DNA of 39,279 bases from CALAEC01 sp050692915 (GTDB lineage: Bacteria; Actinomycetota; UBA4738; CALAEC01): NCBI GenBank assembly GCA_050692915.1, contig JBOGVU010000018.1, positions 1 through 39,279 on the forward strand, written 5' to 3'. The notes beneath the pieces were generated by a model. That model did not search any database. It was not told the origin of the DNA and saw only the letters and a list, made by a program, of their open reading frames with translations. Positions 24,316 through 33,053 of the stretch are shown piece after piece; within the stretch, counting starts at the first letter, position 1, and each line of letters begins with the position of its first letter. A program made the translations under genes and the position numbers.

Positions 24316-25656
24316 TGTGATGTCCGGATACATGCCTGACAGATCGTTCCGGACACATCGCTGACAGGTGTTCCGGACACATCCCTGACACCACCCACAC
24401 TGGACCCGCCTTCCCCGTGACGCGGGAGGTGGGCATGAGCCTGAGGGTGGTGAGCATGGCTGAGCTGAGGTTGGAGGTCGTTCTCGAGCCGGGGCGCACC
24501 GGCGACTCCGTGGCCGAGGTATGCCGGCGGCGAGGGATCTCCCGAGAGACCTTCTACCAGTACAAGCGCCGTTACCAGGCCGAGGGCGCCCACGGCCTCG
24601 AGCCAAGAGCCAAGCGGCCCGTCCGGTCTCCTCGGCAGATCGACGTCGACCTCGAGGTGGAGATCTGTCGACTCCGAAGAGACCATCCCCGGTGGGGTGC
24701 GCGCCGGATCAGGGCCGAGCTCCGAAGGTCAGGGATCGACCCGCCGGCCATCTCCACCATCCACCAGGCCCTCCGGCGCAACCACCTGGTGGCCGACCAG
24801 CCGAGGAAGCGCCCCAAGGCCACCAAGAGGTTCGAACGGGACGTCCCCAACGACCTGTGGCAGATCGACGCGACGAAGACCCATCTGGCCGACGGGGCAG
24901 AGGCGTGGATCGTGGACGCCCTGGACGACCACGCCCGGTACCTGTTGGCCGCCCGGGCCTGCCCCGGCCCGACCGGAGAAGCGGCGTGGGCCTGCTTCTC
25001 CAAGGCCTCCGCCCGCTACGGCCTTCCCCGCCAGCTCCTGTCGGACAATGGGCTGTGCTTCACCGGGCGCCTGCACCGGGTGGTGGTGGACGGGGTCCGG
25101 TCCCTGGGGGTGGTCCTCATCAACGCCCGGCCCGATCATCCCGAGACCCTGGGCAAGCTGGAGCGGTTCCACAAGACCCTGAAGGAGTGGCTCGCCGACC
25201 AGGGCCCGGCCAGGGATCTCGCCCACCTCCAGGAGTTCCTGGACACGTTCCAGGTCCATTACAACGAGGAGCGGCCCCACCAGGGCATCGCAGACCTCAC
25301 CCCCGCCGAGCGGTACCGGCCGGGCCCCGGGGCGATCCTTTCGACGGAGGAGCTCGAGGAGCCGCACTACCCGCCGGGGGCGATCCTGCGCGAGGTGTGG
25401 GGGCACGGGGTGGTGACGTACGACAAGCGGACCGTCGGCCTCGGCATGCGATGGACCGGCCTCACCGTCCGCATCGTTCCCGCCGGCGAGCTCATCCACG
25501 TCTACTACGGCAAGATCCTGGTGCGGTCGCTGGCTTTCGACCCTAACCGACGACACCAGCCACAGGGCAGGACCCGGAAGGAGGTGGCCACCAGGAGTTA
25601 GCGTGTGTCAGAGAACTCCCCGGTACACGGTGTCAGGGATCTCTCCGGAACGCACA
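24316..25656 (+). mobile_element. IS481-family insertion sequence
   Basis: The element begins TGTGATGTCCGGATACATG at 24316 and ends at 25656 with the inverted equivalent (TGTGCGTTCCGGAGAGATC on the minus strand). Behind the left end, the motif TCCGGAnACATnnCTGACA occurs three times, at 24323, 24348 and 24372, about 24 bases apart. The right end carries two related copies in the other orientation. These should be transposase binding sites. No convincing target duplication is seen. One transposase gene fills the interior. Confidence 0.85.
24435..25601 (+). CDS. IS481-family transposase
   Basis: The ATG at 24435 follows GGGAGGT, which is preferred over a GTG at 24417. The 388-residue product has an N-terminal helix-turn-helix (VAEVCRRRGISRETFYQYKRRYQ), a second HTH-like linker (HPRWGARRIRAELRRSG) and an rve core with the DDE triad: DLWQIDATKTHL, LLSDNGLCFTG and TLGKLERFHKTLKEWL. 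The HYNEERPHQGI motif follows, and a C-terminal beta domain ends with a basic tail. It is intact. The gene is on the strand opposite to the neighbouring regulator gene at 25705, with 104 bases between. Confidence 0.93.
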   Translation: MSLRVVSMAELRLEVVLEPGRTGDSVAEVCRRRGISRETFYQYKRRYQAEGAHGLEPRAKRPVRSPRQIDVDLEVEICRLRRDHPRWGARRIRAELRRSGIDPPAISTIHQALRRNHLVADQPRKRPKATKRFERDVPNDLWQIDATKTHLADGAEAWIVDALDDHARYLLAARACPGPTGEAAWACFSKASARYGLPRQLLSDNGLCFTGRLHRVVVDGVRSLGVVLINARPDHPETLGKLERFHKTLKEWLADQGPARDLAHLQEFLDTFQVHYNEERPHQGIADLTPAERYRPGPGAILSTEELEEPHYPPGAILREVWGHGVVTYDKRTVGLGMRWTGLTVRIVPAGELIHVYYGKILVRSLAFDPNRRHQPQGRTRKEVATRS

Positions 25657-25704
25657 GGGTCGTGTTGGGCCCGGGCGACGGTTCGGGTCGCGGGGGTTGC
25701 TAGC

Positions 25705-26394
25705 TCATGACTGGTCTTGCGGACGTGTTGGCTTGGCCGCCACCGAAGGGCGGTTCACGCCGGTTTCATAGGCGAAGATCACGGCCTGGACCCGGTCGCG
25801 AAGGTGGAGCTTCATCAGGATCCGCTTCACGTGGGTTCTGATCGTCGATTCCCCGACGCCGAGCGCTGCGGCGATCTCGCGGTTCGATAAGCCCCGAGCG
25901 ATGAGCTCGAGCACCTCCCGCTCGCGCGGCGTAAGCGCATCGAGCTTAGCCTGATCGGCAAGCTCGGGAGTCGGCTGCTGGGCCATGCGATCGATCACGC
26001 GCCGGGTGACCGACGGCGAAAGCAGCGAGTCGCCGACGGCGATCGTGTGAACCGCCGTGATCAGCTCCTCGGGCCGTGCCCGCTTGAGCAGGAAGCCCGA
26101 GGCGCCGGCGCGTAGGGCGCCGAAGACGTAGTCGTCCTGCTCGAAGGTCGTGAGGATCAGGACCCTCGCCCTCGGAGCCGCCGCCGACAGCTCACGGGTG
26201 GCGCCGATCCCGTCGAGGTCGGGCATGCGGACGTCCATCAGGACGACATCCGGCGCGAGGCGGCGCGCCTGGTCGACGGCTTCCCGTCCGGTCGACGCCT
26301 CGCCGATGATCTCGATCTCGGGGTCGGTGGTCAGGAGCTCGACGAGTCCGGCGCGCATCAGATCGTCGTCGTCGGCGATCAGAACGCGCGTCAA
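25705..26394 (-). CDS. NarL/LuxR-type response regulator
   Basis: This 229-residue regulator has a receiver domain (ADDDDLMRAGLVELL, phospho-acceptor Asp54 in VVLMDVRMPDLDG, LILTTFEQDD, LLKRARPEEL) and a C-terminal LuxR helix-turn-helix (LDALTPREREVLELIARGLSNREIAAALGV, about residues 150-200). It starts with TTG at 26394, overlapping the kinase gene's TGA (TTGA), so the two are translationally coupled. It is phosphorylated by the kinase, by gene order. The pair is divergent from the DUF2218-membrane protein-ABC transporter genes, and could regulate them; in actinobacteria this arrangement is common for LiaRS/DesKR-type transporter control. Confidence 0.93.
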   Translation of the reverse strand: MTRVLIADDDDLMRAGLVELLTTDPEIEIIGEASTGREAVDQARRLAPDVVLMDVRMPDLDGIGATRELSAAAPRARVLILTTFEQDDYVFGALRAGASGFLLKRARPEELITAVHTIAVGDSLLSPSVTRRVIDRMAQQPTPELADQAKLDALTPREREVLELIARGLSNREIAAALGVGESTIRTHVKRILMKLHLRDRVQAVIFAYETGVNRPSVAAKPTRPQDQS

Positions 26395-27593
26395 GCGCGG
26401 TGACCCCCGTAGGGAATCCAGGCGCGGACGCGAAACACCCCGTCGGAGCGCTCGGCGTCCAGAGTGCCGCCGAGGAGGGTGGCGCGCTCACGCATGCCGA
26501 TCAGCCCGTGACCTGCGCCGGACCGCGGCGAGCCGGGCTCAGGCACGGGGTTGGTCACGACGAGCTCGACCGCCGCGTCGCCGAACGCGAGCTCGATCCG
26601 GGCGCCGCCCCCTCCGTGGCGGGCCGCGTTGGTGAGCGCCTCCTGGAGGATCCGGTAGGCAGCCTGATCGGCGGCGCTGCCCAGCGGGCGGGGTACGCCC
26701 GACGCGTTCATCGTGACCTGGAGTCCCGCCGCCGTTTGGTTCGTGATCAGGGTGTCGAGGGACGCAAGCCCCAGCGGCGCCTCGACGCTTCCAGTCGCGG
26801 GGCCGCCCTCGCGCAGTGTTCCGACGATCTGCTCGATCTCCCCAACCGTCTGCCGTGCCAGCTCCTCGATCGCCTCCAAGGCGGAGAGCGAGCGATCTGG
26901 GTCTTGGGCGTGCCGCAGCCGGGCCGCGCCGGCGCGGACGGCGATGAGGCTGATCGCGTGGCCTGCGGAGTCGTGGAGATCGCGGGCGATCCGGGCCCGC
27001 TCCTCGGCGGCAGCGAGCAGGCGCTCGCGCTCCGCCTCCCGCTCCGAGCGCAGCGCGCGCTCTCTGAGCTCGGAGATGTGCTCGCGTCGCAGGCGTGTTC
27101 GCTCGCCGGCGAACCAGGCGACGGCCCAGGCGAGACCGGTGTGGAGGAGCTCGCTTCCGGGGAAGGCCCCCTGCGCTGCGGCGGTCGCGCCGAGGTACGC
27201 CACGAGCATCCCGGCCACGGCGAAGCTGGTTTGGCGCGTCCACGGTGCCTCCTCATCGCGGCTCGCGGCCAGCAGGTAGAGCGCCGCGGTGGGGCCGAGC
27301 AGCAGGTCGACCCGATAGCCGAGGCCGGCCAGCAGCACGCTCGCCGCCGCGGTCACCGCGAACACGCCTAGCGGGGAGCGCCGCCAGGCGATGAGCGGCA
27401 CCGTCGAGCAGGCCGCCAGCACGAAGCCGATCAGATCCAGATCCCCCGAGCCAGGGACGGAAGGGCCGATGCCTCCGTGTCGGAGCACCGCCAGCGAGCC
27501 GGCGAGCGCGGCGACGGCGATGGGGACGTCGAGGAGCGTTCCCGACTTCGGCCGGGCCGCGAAGAGCCTATGGGCTGTGGCCGTCGACGACAT
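26391..27593 (-). CDS. DesK-like sensor histidine kinase
   Basis: The start is placed at ATG 27593, giving 400 residues. About six hydrophobic segments fill residues 20-165 (VPIAVAALAGSLAVL, LIGFVLAACSTVPLIAW, FAVTAAASVLLAGLG, AVAGMLVAYLGATAAA, LLHTGLAWAVAWFAG). A coiled helix (REHISELRERALRSEREAERERL) leads to the HisKA_3 box IARDLHDSAGHAISLI with phospho-acceptor His207. An ATPase domain follows (EALTNAARHGGG N-box, VTNPVPEPG, GAGHGLIGMRER G-box). The kinase likely senses the membrane or a drug in it. Longer in-frame starts upstream exist, but they would add a low-complexity Gly/Ser/Pro run. The start codon has only a distant GGAGGT (15 bases), so it is uncertain. Confidence 0.9.
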   Translation of the reverse strand: MSSTATAHRLFAARPKSGTLLDVPIAVAALAGSLAVLRHGGIGPSVPGSGDLDLIGFVLAACSTVPLIAWRRSPLGVFAVTAAASVLLAGLGYRVDLLLGPTAALYLLAASRDEEAPWTRQTSFAVAGMLVAYLGATAAAQGAFPGSELLHTGLAWAVAWFAGERTRLRREHISELRERALRSEREAERERLLAAAEERARIARDLHDSAGHAISLIAVRAGAARLRHAQDPDRSLSALEAIEELARQTVGEIEQIVGTLREGGPATGSVEAPLGLASLDTLITNQTAAGLQVTMNASGVPRPLGSAADQAAYRILQEALTNAARHGGGGARIELAFGDAAVELVVTNPVPEPGSPRSGAGHGLIGMRERATLLGGTLDAERSDGVFRVRAWIPYGGHRA

Positions 27594-27748
27594 GAACGCA
27601 CCAAGGGTACCTCCGCCGGCGACGCCGGGAATCCCCCTGACGGATGATCCGCCTCCACTCGATGGGGAGGGAGAAGTTCCCCCCAAAGGGTGTTTCCCCT
27701 CCGCCGCGGCCCCCGTAGCGTGGCGGCCATGGATCACGATGAGGACCG

Positions 27749-28149
27749 ATGCTGATCGCGGAGGCCCGCGTCGAGACCCGCCGCTCCAGCCGGTACCTCG
27801 TCCAGCTCTGCAAACACGTGCACCACATCGCGCAGGCGCAACCCGAGACGAGGGCGCGGGTGGAATGGTCCGATGACCGCGGGGTGGTCAGCTTCGTGTG
27901 GGGCAGGTGCACGCTACGCGCCGATCCCGATGCGCTCTTGCTGCGTGCGGAGGCATCGGATGAGGAACACCTGCAGCGGTCGAGCACCGCGTCGCCGAGC
28001 TCCTCGAGCGGGCCGGAAGGCGGGACAACCTGTCGGTGACCTGGAGGCCAGCCCAGGCCGAGGGTGGACAGCCGCCCAGGCAGCCGTCAGGCGCCACACG
28101 AGTGGACAAGAGAGGAGACGCACGGGGCCGTCATGAGTGGAAGCACTGA
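27749..28149 (+). pseudogene. DUF2218 family protein, one-base frameshift
   Basis: From ATG 27749 the protein reads LIAEARVETRRSSRYLVQLCKH, VEWSDDRGVVSFVWGRCTLRAD, LLLRAEASDEEHLQR, which is the DUF2218 pattern. At about 27979 a base is missing: the expected continuation (VEHRVAELLERAGRR, DNLSVTWRPA) is in the next frame, which runs to a TGA at 28149. Without correction the frame ends at 28039 with a Ser-rich tail. DUF2218 proteins are small (about 95 residues) and of unknown role, sometimes beside siderophore or drug transport genes. The tail after TWRP is longer than usual. Error and true mutation cannot be separated from sequence alone. Confidence 0.8.
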
Positions 28150-28179
28150 CAACCACGCGCGACAGAGGAGGACACGAAC

Positions 28180-28332
28180 ATGACCGATCCATCCCGCTAC
28201 CCGGACTCGAAGCCCGAGGCCACGCGACGCTGGGTGAGGGTGGTCGTGATCATCGGGATAGTAGTGGTCCTGTTGGTCGTGGTCATGCTCGCCATCGGTG
28301 GCGGTGGCCACGGTCCCAGTCGGCATTTCTAG
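28180..28332 (+). CDS. Small single-pass membrane protein (paralogue of 38739)
   Basis: This 50-residue protein (MTDPSRYPDSKPEATRRWVR, then VVVIIGIVVVLLVVVMLAIGGGGHGP) has one membrane segment at about residues 19-42, a basic start and a Gly/His-rich end. GAGGAGGACACGAAC precedes the ATG. It ends 29 bases before the ABC ATPase gene and shares the RBS context, MTDPxR-PD opening and G-x-GHGP end with the small gene at 38739. Such short proteins recur in actinobacteria next to transport genes; the role is unknown, possibly a transporter subunit or membrane-stress peptide. Confidence 0.7.
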   Translation: MTDPSRYPDSKPEATRRWVRVVVIIGIVVVLLVVVMLAIGGGGHGPSRHF

Positions 28333-28361
28333 TCCCGGAGCAGAAGCGGAGGTATCACACC

Positions 28362-29066
28362 GTGGGAAACGCGATACAGGTCAGCGACGTCGTCAAGACG
28401 TATCCCCTGAGCGCCGGCGAGGTCGTCGCGGTCGATCACCTCAGCCTCGATATAGGGGACGGGGAGTTCGTCGCGGTGGTGGGGAGGTCGGGGAGCGGTA
28501 AGACCACGTTGTTGAACCTGCTCGCCGGCATCGATCGGGCGACCTCGGGCACGCTTATCGTCGCGGGCGCCGACCTGGGCTCGTTGTCGGAGTCCGGGCT
28601 GGCCGCCTGGCGGGGAGAGAACGTCGGGCTGGTGTTCCAGTTCTTCCAGCTGTTGCCGACGCTCACCGTGATCGAGAACGTGATGCTGCCGATGGACTTC
28701 GCCAAGAAGATCCCTGTCGGCGAACGCCGTGACCGGGCTCGGCACCTCCTGGACCGAGTCGGCATCGGCGACCAGGCCGACAAGCTGCCCGCCACGCTCT
28801 CGGGCGGTCAGCAGCAACGTGCGGCGATCGCCCGGGCCCTGGCCAACGATCCGCCGATCCTGCTGGCCGACGAGCCTACCGGCAACCTCGACTCGACCAC
28901 CGCCGACGCCGTCCTGAAGCTGTTTGCCGACCTGAACGCCGACGGGCAGACCATCGTGGTGGTCACCCACGAACGTGACATCCGATCGGTCGCCGGTCGT
29001 GAGGTGACCCTCGTGGATGGCCGCATCGTCTCGGACGAGGGCCAACGCGCGGGGGTGTCTATGTGA
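28362..29066 (+). CDS. ABC transporter ATPase, LolD/MacB type
   Basis: This 234-residue ATPase has GRSGSGKTTLLNLLAG (Walker A), LVFQFFQLLPTLTVIEN (Q-loop), LSGGQQQRAAIARAL (signature), ILLADEPTGNLD (Walker B) and VVVTHE (H-loop). The GTG at 28362 follows GGAGGT by 8 bases. It overlaps the permease start by 4 bases. In this class (MacB/LolCDE/BceA-like) ATP hydrolysis drives a mechanotransmission permease, which exports or extracts lipids, peptides or drugs. The divergent DesK-type two-component system is the likely regulator. Confidence 0.94.
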   Translation: MGNAIQVSDVVKTYPLSAGEVVAVDHLSLDIGDGEFVAVVGRSGSGKTTLLNLLAGIDRATSGTLIVAGADLGSLSESGLAAWRGENVGLVFQFFQLLPTLTVIENVMLPMDFAKKIPVGERRDRARHLLDRVGIGDQADKLPATLSGGQQQRAAIARALANDPPILLADEPTGNLDSTTADAVLKLFADLNADGQTIVVVTHERDIRSVAGREVTLVDGRIVSDEGQRAGVSM

Positions 29067-31519
29067 CCAAGCTGCTGAGTGTCAAGCTGCGCCGGGACCT
29101 GCGAGCGTCCTGGTCCCGGTTCGCGCTGATGGCGATCGCATTCGCGGTCAGTCTGACGGTGTTCGGCGGGGTGCTCATTGCCTGGGCCACCCTGGGCAGA
29201 GAGACCGGCGCCGCATACATGAGCACCGAGCCGGCCTCCGCGACGATCGTTCTCGACCAGGCCATCGACGCCGAGCAAATGGCGGCGATCGCGGCCGAGG
29301 TGCGTAAACGGCCGGGCGTCATCGAGGCGACCGGGCGCACACAGTTCGACAGCGAGGTTGAGGTCAACGGCCGGTTGCGGGATAACCCGTTGCAGGTGTT
29401 TGTGGCGCCACCGGACGACCCGATGCGGATGGCCAAGTTCTTCGTGGAGCAGGGCAGTTGGCCACCGCCCCCAGGGGAAGTCTTCATCGGAAGAGACTCG
29501 CTCACGCTGTTGGACGTGGCGGTCGGCGATGCTTTGATGGTCAAGACACCGAGTGGCGAACCCGCGCGGCTGCGGGTGGCAGGCACCGTGTATGACCCCA
29601 GTCTGGCACCCGCACCCCAGGAGCAGAGGGGTCACGGGTATCTGTCAGCGGCGTCTCTGGTCGCGTCAGGGGACGAGGCCTCGTTGGACCAGCTGAAGAT
29701 CCAGGTCGCCGATCCCGGGGAGGTGTCGCCGAGCAGGGACCGAGATGTGGTCGTGGCTGTTGCCGGCGACGTCGGGAACTGGCTGGAGACCGAATACGGC
29801 CTGGCGATCAGCGAGATCCAGGTTCCGGAGCCCTACGCGCACCCCCACCAAGGGCAAGCCGATGCCTTGCTCCTGTCGCTGCTCGCCGGCGGGGCCGCCG
29901 CCCTGTTGCTCAGCTCGATCCTGGTGGCGAACATGCTCAACACCCTGTTCACCCAGCAGATACCGCAGATCGGCATCATGAAGGCGATCGGTGCCCGATC
30001 CGGCCGCATCGGGCGCCTGTACCTGGCGATGACGCTGCTGGTGGCGGTGGCGGCCACGCTGCTCGCCCTGGCCCCCGCCAGCCTGATCGGCCGCGGCCTC
30101 GTGGACCTGGCCCTGGGGTTCCTGGGGATCGAGCCCGCCAGCCTCGCGCCCGCATGGTGGACCTACGTGGTGATCGTGGCCGTCGGGCTCGGCCTGCCAC
30201 CGTTGATGGCCCTGGTTCCGCTGGTCAAGGCGAGCCGCACCACCGTACGGGCGGCGATCGACCACCATGGTGCGGGCTCGAAGCCGAGCGCGGCGAGCGG
30301 CGTCCTGGCCCGGCTGAGCCGCGTCCGCCGTCTCGACCGCGGTCTTCTCATGGCGCTGCGCAACACCGTCCGCCGTCCCGCCCGGTTCCTCCTCGCCGTG
30401 GGCCTGCTTGCCAGCGCGGGCACCGTGTTCGTCGCCGGCATGTCCCTTAGCTCCGGTACCGAGGCGATAGCGGAGGAGCAGAAGGAGCTGCGCAACTGGG
30501 ATGTCGAGGTGGAGCTGACCAGTCCGGCCTCGATCGATCAGGTCGCCGCCGTGGTGGAACGGGTGCCGGACGTCAGTCGGGTCGAGGGCTTTCACATCGC
30601 GCAGACCGGCCTCTCCGGGCGGGGAGAGATCCCCGTCACGCGCACATATCCCGACCAGGGGCACGGCCGCGTCTCGGTGACCGCAGTTCCCGCGGACGCC
30701 ACCATGTTCACACCTCCGAAGCTGCTGGAGGGCCGGTGGCTGAACCAAGGTGAAACCGGGGCCGTGGTGCTCAACCAGATCGCCCGCAACAACACCCTCC
30801 CCGGGGTCGGGGCCGGTGACACCGTGCAGCTGTCCGTCGGCGGAACAGCCACCACCTGGCGCGTCGTCGGCATCGTCGAGGAACGGGGGGGCAGCAGCGG
30901 CGGCGTGTACGCCACCGCCGAGGGTTTCGCCGACGCCGTGGGGCAGCCACAGCGGGTGAACCAGCTGCGCATCGCCACCGATCGCCACGACGAGCGGACC
31001 CGTCGAGCGGTAGCGGGTGATGTTGAGGATTCACTCACCGACGCTGGGCTCGAGGTGCAGTCCGCGGCTTCGGTCAGCCGGAGCGAGGCCGTCACCGCGG
31101 GCCACCTCGGACCCATCGTCGCCATCGTGCTGGCCATCGCGATCGCCATGGGCGTGGTCGGCGGCATCGGCCTGGCCTCGACGATGAGCGCCAACATCCT
31201 CGACAGGACCCGGGAGTTCGGTGTCATGCACGCCATCGGAGCACGCCCCAAGTCCGTTCGCCGCATCGTCGTCGCCGAAGGCGTGTTCCTCGCCCTCACC
31301 AGCTGCCTGGTGGCGGTCCTCCCGGCGCTGGCACTCACGGCGGTACTGGGCTCCGGACTCGGCAACCTGTTCATGGACGCGCCGCTGCCCTTCCGGGTCT
31401 CCCTGCTCGCCGTCGGCATCTGGCTCGCGCTCGCCATCCTCGGCGGAGCGCTCGCCACTGACGCGGCGGCGACCCGGGCCTCTCGCATCACCGTCCGCGA
31501 AGCCCTCGCCTACCTATGA
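29063..31519 (+). CDS. FtsX-like ABC permease, two-domain form
   Basis: The 818-residue protein has an N-terminal membrane segment (FALMAIAFAVSLTVFGGVLIAW, about 15-37), an extracytoplasmic domain, three membrane helices (LLLSLLAGGAAALLLSSILVA; AMTLLVAVAATLLALAPASL; TYVVIVAVGLGLPPLMALV), a central membrane region near 440, a second extracytoplasmic domain and a final trio of helices (AIVLAIAIAMGVVGGIGLAS; LTSCLVAVLPALALTAVL; AVGIWLALAILGGAL). The FtsX signature NTLFTQQIPQIGIMKAIGARSG appears once and DRTREFGVMHAIGARPKS a second time. It pairs with the ATPase to form a transporter with two FtsX units in one chain. GTG 29063 overlaps the ATPase TGA, so translation is coupled. Confidence 0.92.
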   Translation: MTKLLSVKLRRDLRASWSRFALMAIAFAVSLTVFGGVLIAWATLGRETGAAYMSTEPASATIVLDQAIDAEQMAAIAAEVRKRPGVIEATGRTQFDSEVEVNGRLRDNPLQVFVAPPDDPMRMAKFFVEQGSWPPPPGEVFIGRDSLTLLDVAVGDALMVKTPSGEPARLRVAGTVYDPSLAPAPQEQRGHGYLSAASLVASGDEASLDQLKIQVADPGEVSPSRDRDVVVAVAGDVGNWLETEYGLAISEIQVPEPYAHPHQGQADALLLSLLAGGAAALLLSSILVANMLNTLFTQQIPQIGIMKAIGARSGRIGRLYLAMTLLVAVAATLLALAPASLIGRGLVDLALGFLGIEPASLAPAWWTYVVIVAVGLGLPPLMALVPLVKASRTTVRAAIDHHGAGSKPSAASGVLARLSRVRRLDRGLLMALRNTVRRPARFLLAVGLLASAGTVFVAGMSLSSGTEAIAEEQKELRNWDVEVELTSPASIDQVAAVVERVPDVSRVEGFHIAQTGLSGRGEIPVTRTYPDQGHGRVSVTAVPADATMFTPPKLLEGRWLNQGETGAVVLNQIARNNTLPGVGAGDTVQLSVGGTATTWRVVGIVEERGGSSGGVYATAEGFADAVGQPQRVNQLRIATDRHDERTRRAVAGDVEDSLTDAGLEVQSAASVSRSEAVTAGHLGPIVAIVLAIAIAMGVVGGIGLASTMSANILDRTREFGVMHAIGARPKSVRRIVVAEGVFLALTSCLVAVLPALALTAVLGSGLGNLFMDAPLPFRVSLLAVGIWLALAILGGALATDAAATRASRITVREALAYL

Positions 31520-32256
31520 CGATGGGTCGATCTCGAAAGCTCGTGATCCTGATCGGAGCGGCCGCCGCAGCCACCGCAGCCGTCGCCATCCTGCGGCACG
31601 GCCGGGGTGCAGCCAAGGGGCGCAGGGTGCCGGGAGGGATCCTCGTGGGCGACGCCGGCGTCTACGACGCGATGAGCGGGCTGCTTCTCGGTTCACTCTT
31701 CGATCGCCTCGCCGCCGACGTGGCGGCGGTGGCCCCCGACGCAGCAGAGGTGCTCGAGGTGGGGTGCGGGCCCGGCCGCCTGTCGCTCCGGCTCGCTCGA
31801 CGGCACGGCCTGGACGTGACCGGTGTCGACCTCGACCCGGCCATGATCGAGCGCGCCCGGACCAACGCCCGTCGTCCGGGGGACCGCGACGTACGCCGGC
31901 CGTCGTTCCTCGTCGGCGACGTGGCCTCGTTGGCGTTCCCCGACGGATCGTTCGACCTGGTCGTCAGCACGTTGTCGATGCACCACTGGGCCGACCCGAC
32001 GGCCGGACTGGCCGAGATCGGCCGGGTGCTGCGTCCAGGCGGCCGGGCGCTCGTCTGGGACCTCCGGCCCGGCGTCCGGCCCCATCCCTTCGGACCACGC
32101 CACGCGCACATGCCCGATCCGGTCGAACACACGCATGGCTCTGCGCTCAGGGTTGTGAACGCGACGCCCTGGCGGTGGCCCTGGAGGTTCAACCTCACCC
32201 AGCGGATCGAGCTGGTCCGAGCCGATGGATCACCAAGGGTCGCGGATCGACTGTAG
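31516..32256 (+). CDS. Membrane-anchored class I methyltransferase
   Basis: The ATG at 31516 overlaps the permease TGA by 4 bases, so it belongs to the same operon. The 246-residue product starts with a hydrophobic segment (LVILIGAAAAATAAVAILRHG, residues 9-29), a membrane anchor unusual for this fold. The methyltransferase motifs follow: VLEVGCGPGRLSLRLARRHG (SAM-binding glycine loop), VTGVDLDPAMIERARTNA, FDLVVSTLSMHHW and IGRVLRPGGRALVWDLRPG. The family is the Methyltransf_11 type. The substrate is unknown; anchoring and gene order suggest a lipid or a transported molecule. The C-terminal part is short compared with the longer relatives. Confidence 0.88.
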   Translation: MTMGRSRKLVILIGAAAAATAAVAILRHGRGAAKGRRVPGGILVGDAGVYDAMSGLLLGSLFDRLAADVAAVAPDAAEVLEVGCGPGRLSLRLARRHGLDVTGVDLDPAMIERARTNARRPGDRDVRRPSFLVGDVASLAFPDGSFDLVVSTLSMHHWADPTAGLAEIGRVLRPGGRALVWDLRPGVRPHPFGPRHAHMPDPVEHTHGSALRVVNATPWRWPWRFNLTQRIELVRADGSPRVADRL

Positions 32257-32262
32257 GAAGCC

Positions 32263-32290
32263 TGAGAAGGGCCACGGCCCATCCTTTCTC
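32263..32290 (+). terminator. Possible terminator of the ABC-methyltransferase operon
   Basis: GAGAAGGGCC and GGCCC-AT-CCTTTCTC form an imperfect long hairpin with a GGGC-CACG-GCCC core, followed by a T/C-rich stretch. It overlaps the first half-site of the repeat array at 32287, so its role as terminator is uncertain. Confidence 0.35.
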
Positions 32291-32325
32291 ACCTTTCTCT
32301 CACGGTTCTCTTAGTGTCGGCTCAC
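32287..32325 (+). promoter_or_regulatory. Four 11-base-phased half-sites upstream of the OmpR-type regulator
   Basis: TCTCAC at 32287, TCTCAC at 32298, TCTTAG at 32309 and GCTCAC at 32320 start exactly 11 bases apart. Direct half-sites with one-turn phasing are how OmpR/PhoB-family regulators dock as head-to-tail dimers. The array ends 50 bases before the regulator's GTG at 32376 and matches the one at 34404-34442. Confidence 0.75.
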
Positions 32326-32375
32326 GCGGGCGCGGTTGAATCTGGGTCGCGGGGACAGCGAGGAGAGGCGTTGAG

Positions 32376-33053
32376 GTGCCGGCGCGGATAGTGGTGGTCG
32401 ATGACGACGAGGCGCTCCGCAACGCGGTCCAGCGTGCTCTGCGTCTCGAGGGCTACGACGTCGAGCTCGCCGGTGACGGGGAGGAAGGTCTGGCTCGTCT
32501 CGCCGGGCTGAGCGCGGACGTGGTGGTGCTTGACGTGCTCATGCCCGTTCTGGACGGGATCACCGTCTGCCGTCGGCTGCGTGAGAGCGGGGACCGGACC
32601 CCGATCCTCATGCTGACGGCGCGCGACGCGGTCTCCGACCGGGTGGTCGGGTTGGACGCGGGAGCCGACGACTACCTGACCAAGCCGTTCGCCCTCGAGG
32701 AGCTGCTGGCCCGGGTCCGGGCGCTGCTCCGGCGGAGCTATCCCGAACAAGAGGGGTCCCTGCGCGTCGGCGATCTCGAGCTCAACCCTCGGACTCGGGA
32801 GGTGACCCGGGGCGACCGCACCATGGAGCTGACTCGTACCGAGTTCGCCTTGCTGGAGCTGCTGATGCGAAACGCCGGGGTGGTCCTGACCCGTGACACG
32901 ATCCGGGAGCGGGTGTGGGGCTTCGACGACTCCTACGGGTCGAACACGCTGGACGTGTACGTCGGGTACCTGCGTCGCAAGACGGAGGCGGGAGGTGAAG
33001 CGCGGATGATCCACACGGTCCGAGGGGTCGGGTTCGTGCTGCGCGGCGGATGA
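32376..33053 (+). CDS. OmpR-type response regulator
   Basis: This 225-residue regulator has an N-terminal receiver domain (VVVDDDEALRNAVQRALRLEG; phospho-acceptor Asp53 in VVVLDVLMPVLDG; MLTARDAVSD; YLTKPFALEELLARV) and a C-terminal winged helix (LTRTEFALLELLMRNAGVVLTRDTI, RVWGFDDSYGSNTLDVYVGYLRRK). It is coupled to the kinase by an ATGA overlap at 33050. GAGGAGAGG precedes the GTG at 32376. The 11-base-phased half-sites upstream, and again before the lipoprotein-efflux operon, are its likely operators: it should control itself and that operon. Confidence 0.95.
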   Translation: MPARIVVVDDDEALRNAVQRALRLEGYDVELAGDGEEGLARLAGLSADVVVLDVLMPVLDGITVCRRLRESGDRTPILMLTARDAVSDRVVGLDAGADDYLTKPFALEELLARVRALLRRSYPEQEGSLRVGDLELNPRTREVTRGDRTMELTRTEFALLELLMRNAGVVLTRDTIRERVWGFDDSYGSNTLDVYVGYLRRKTEAGGEARMIHTVRGVGFVLRGG

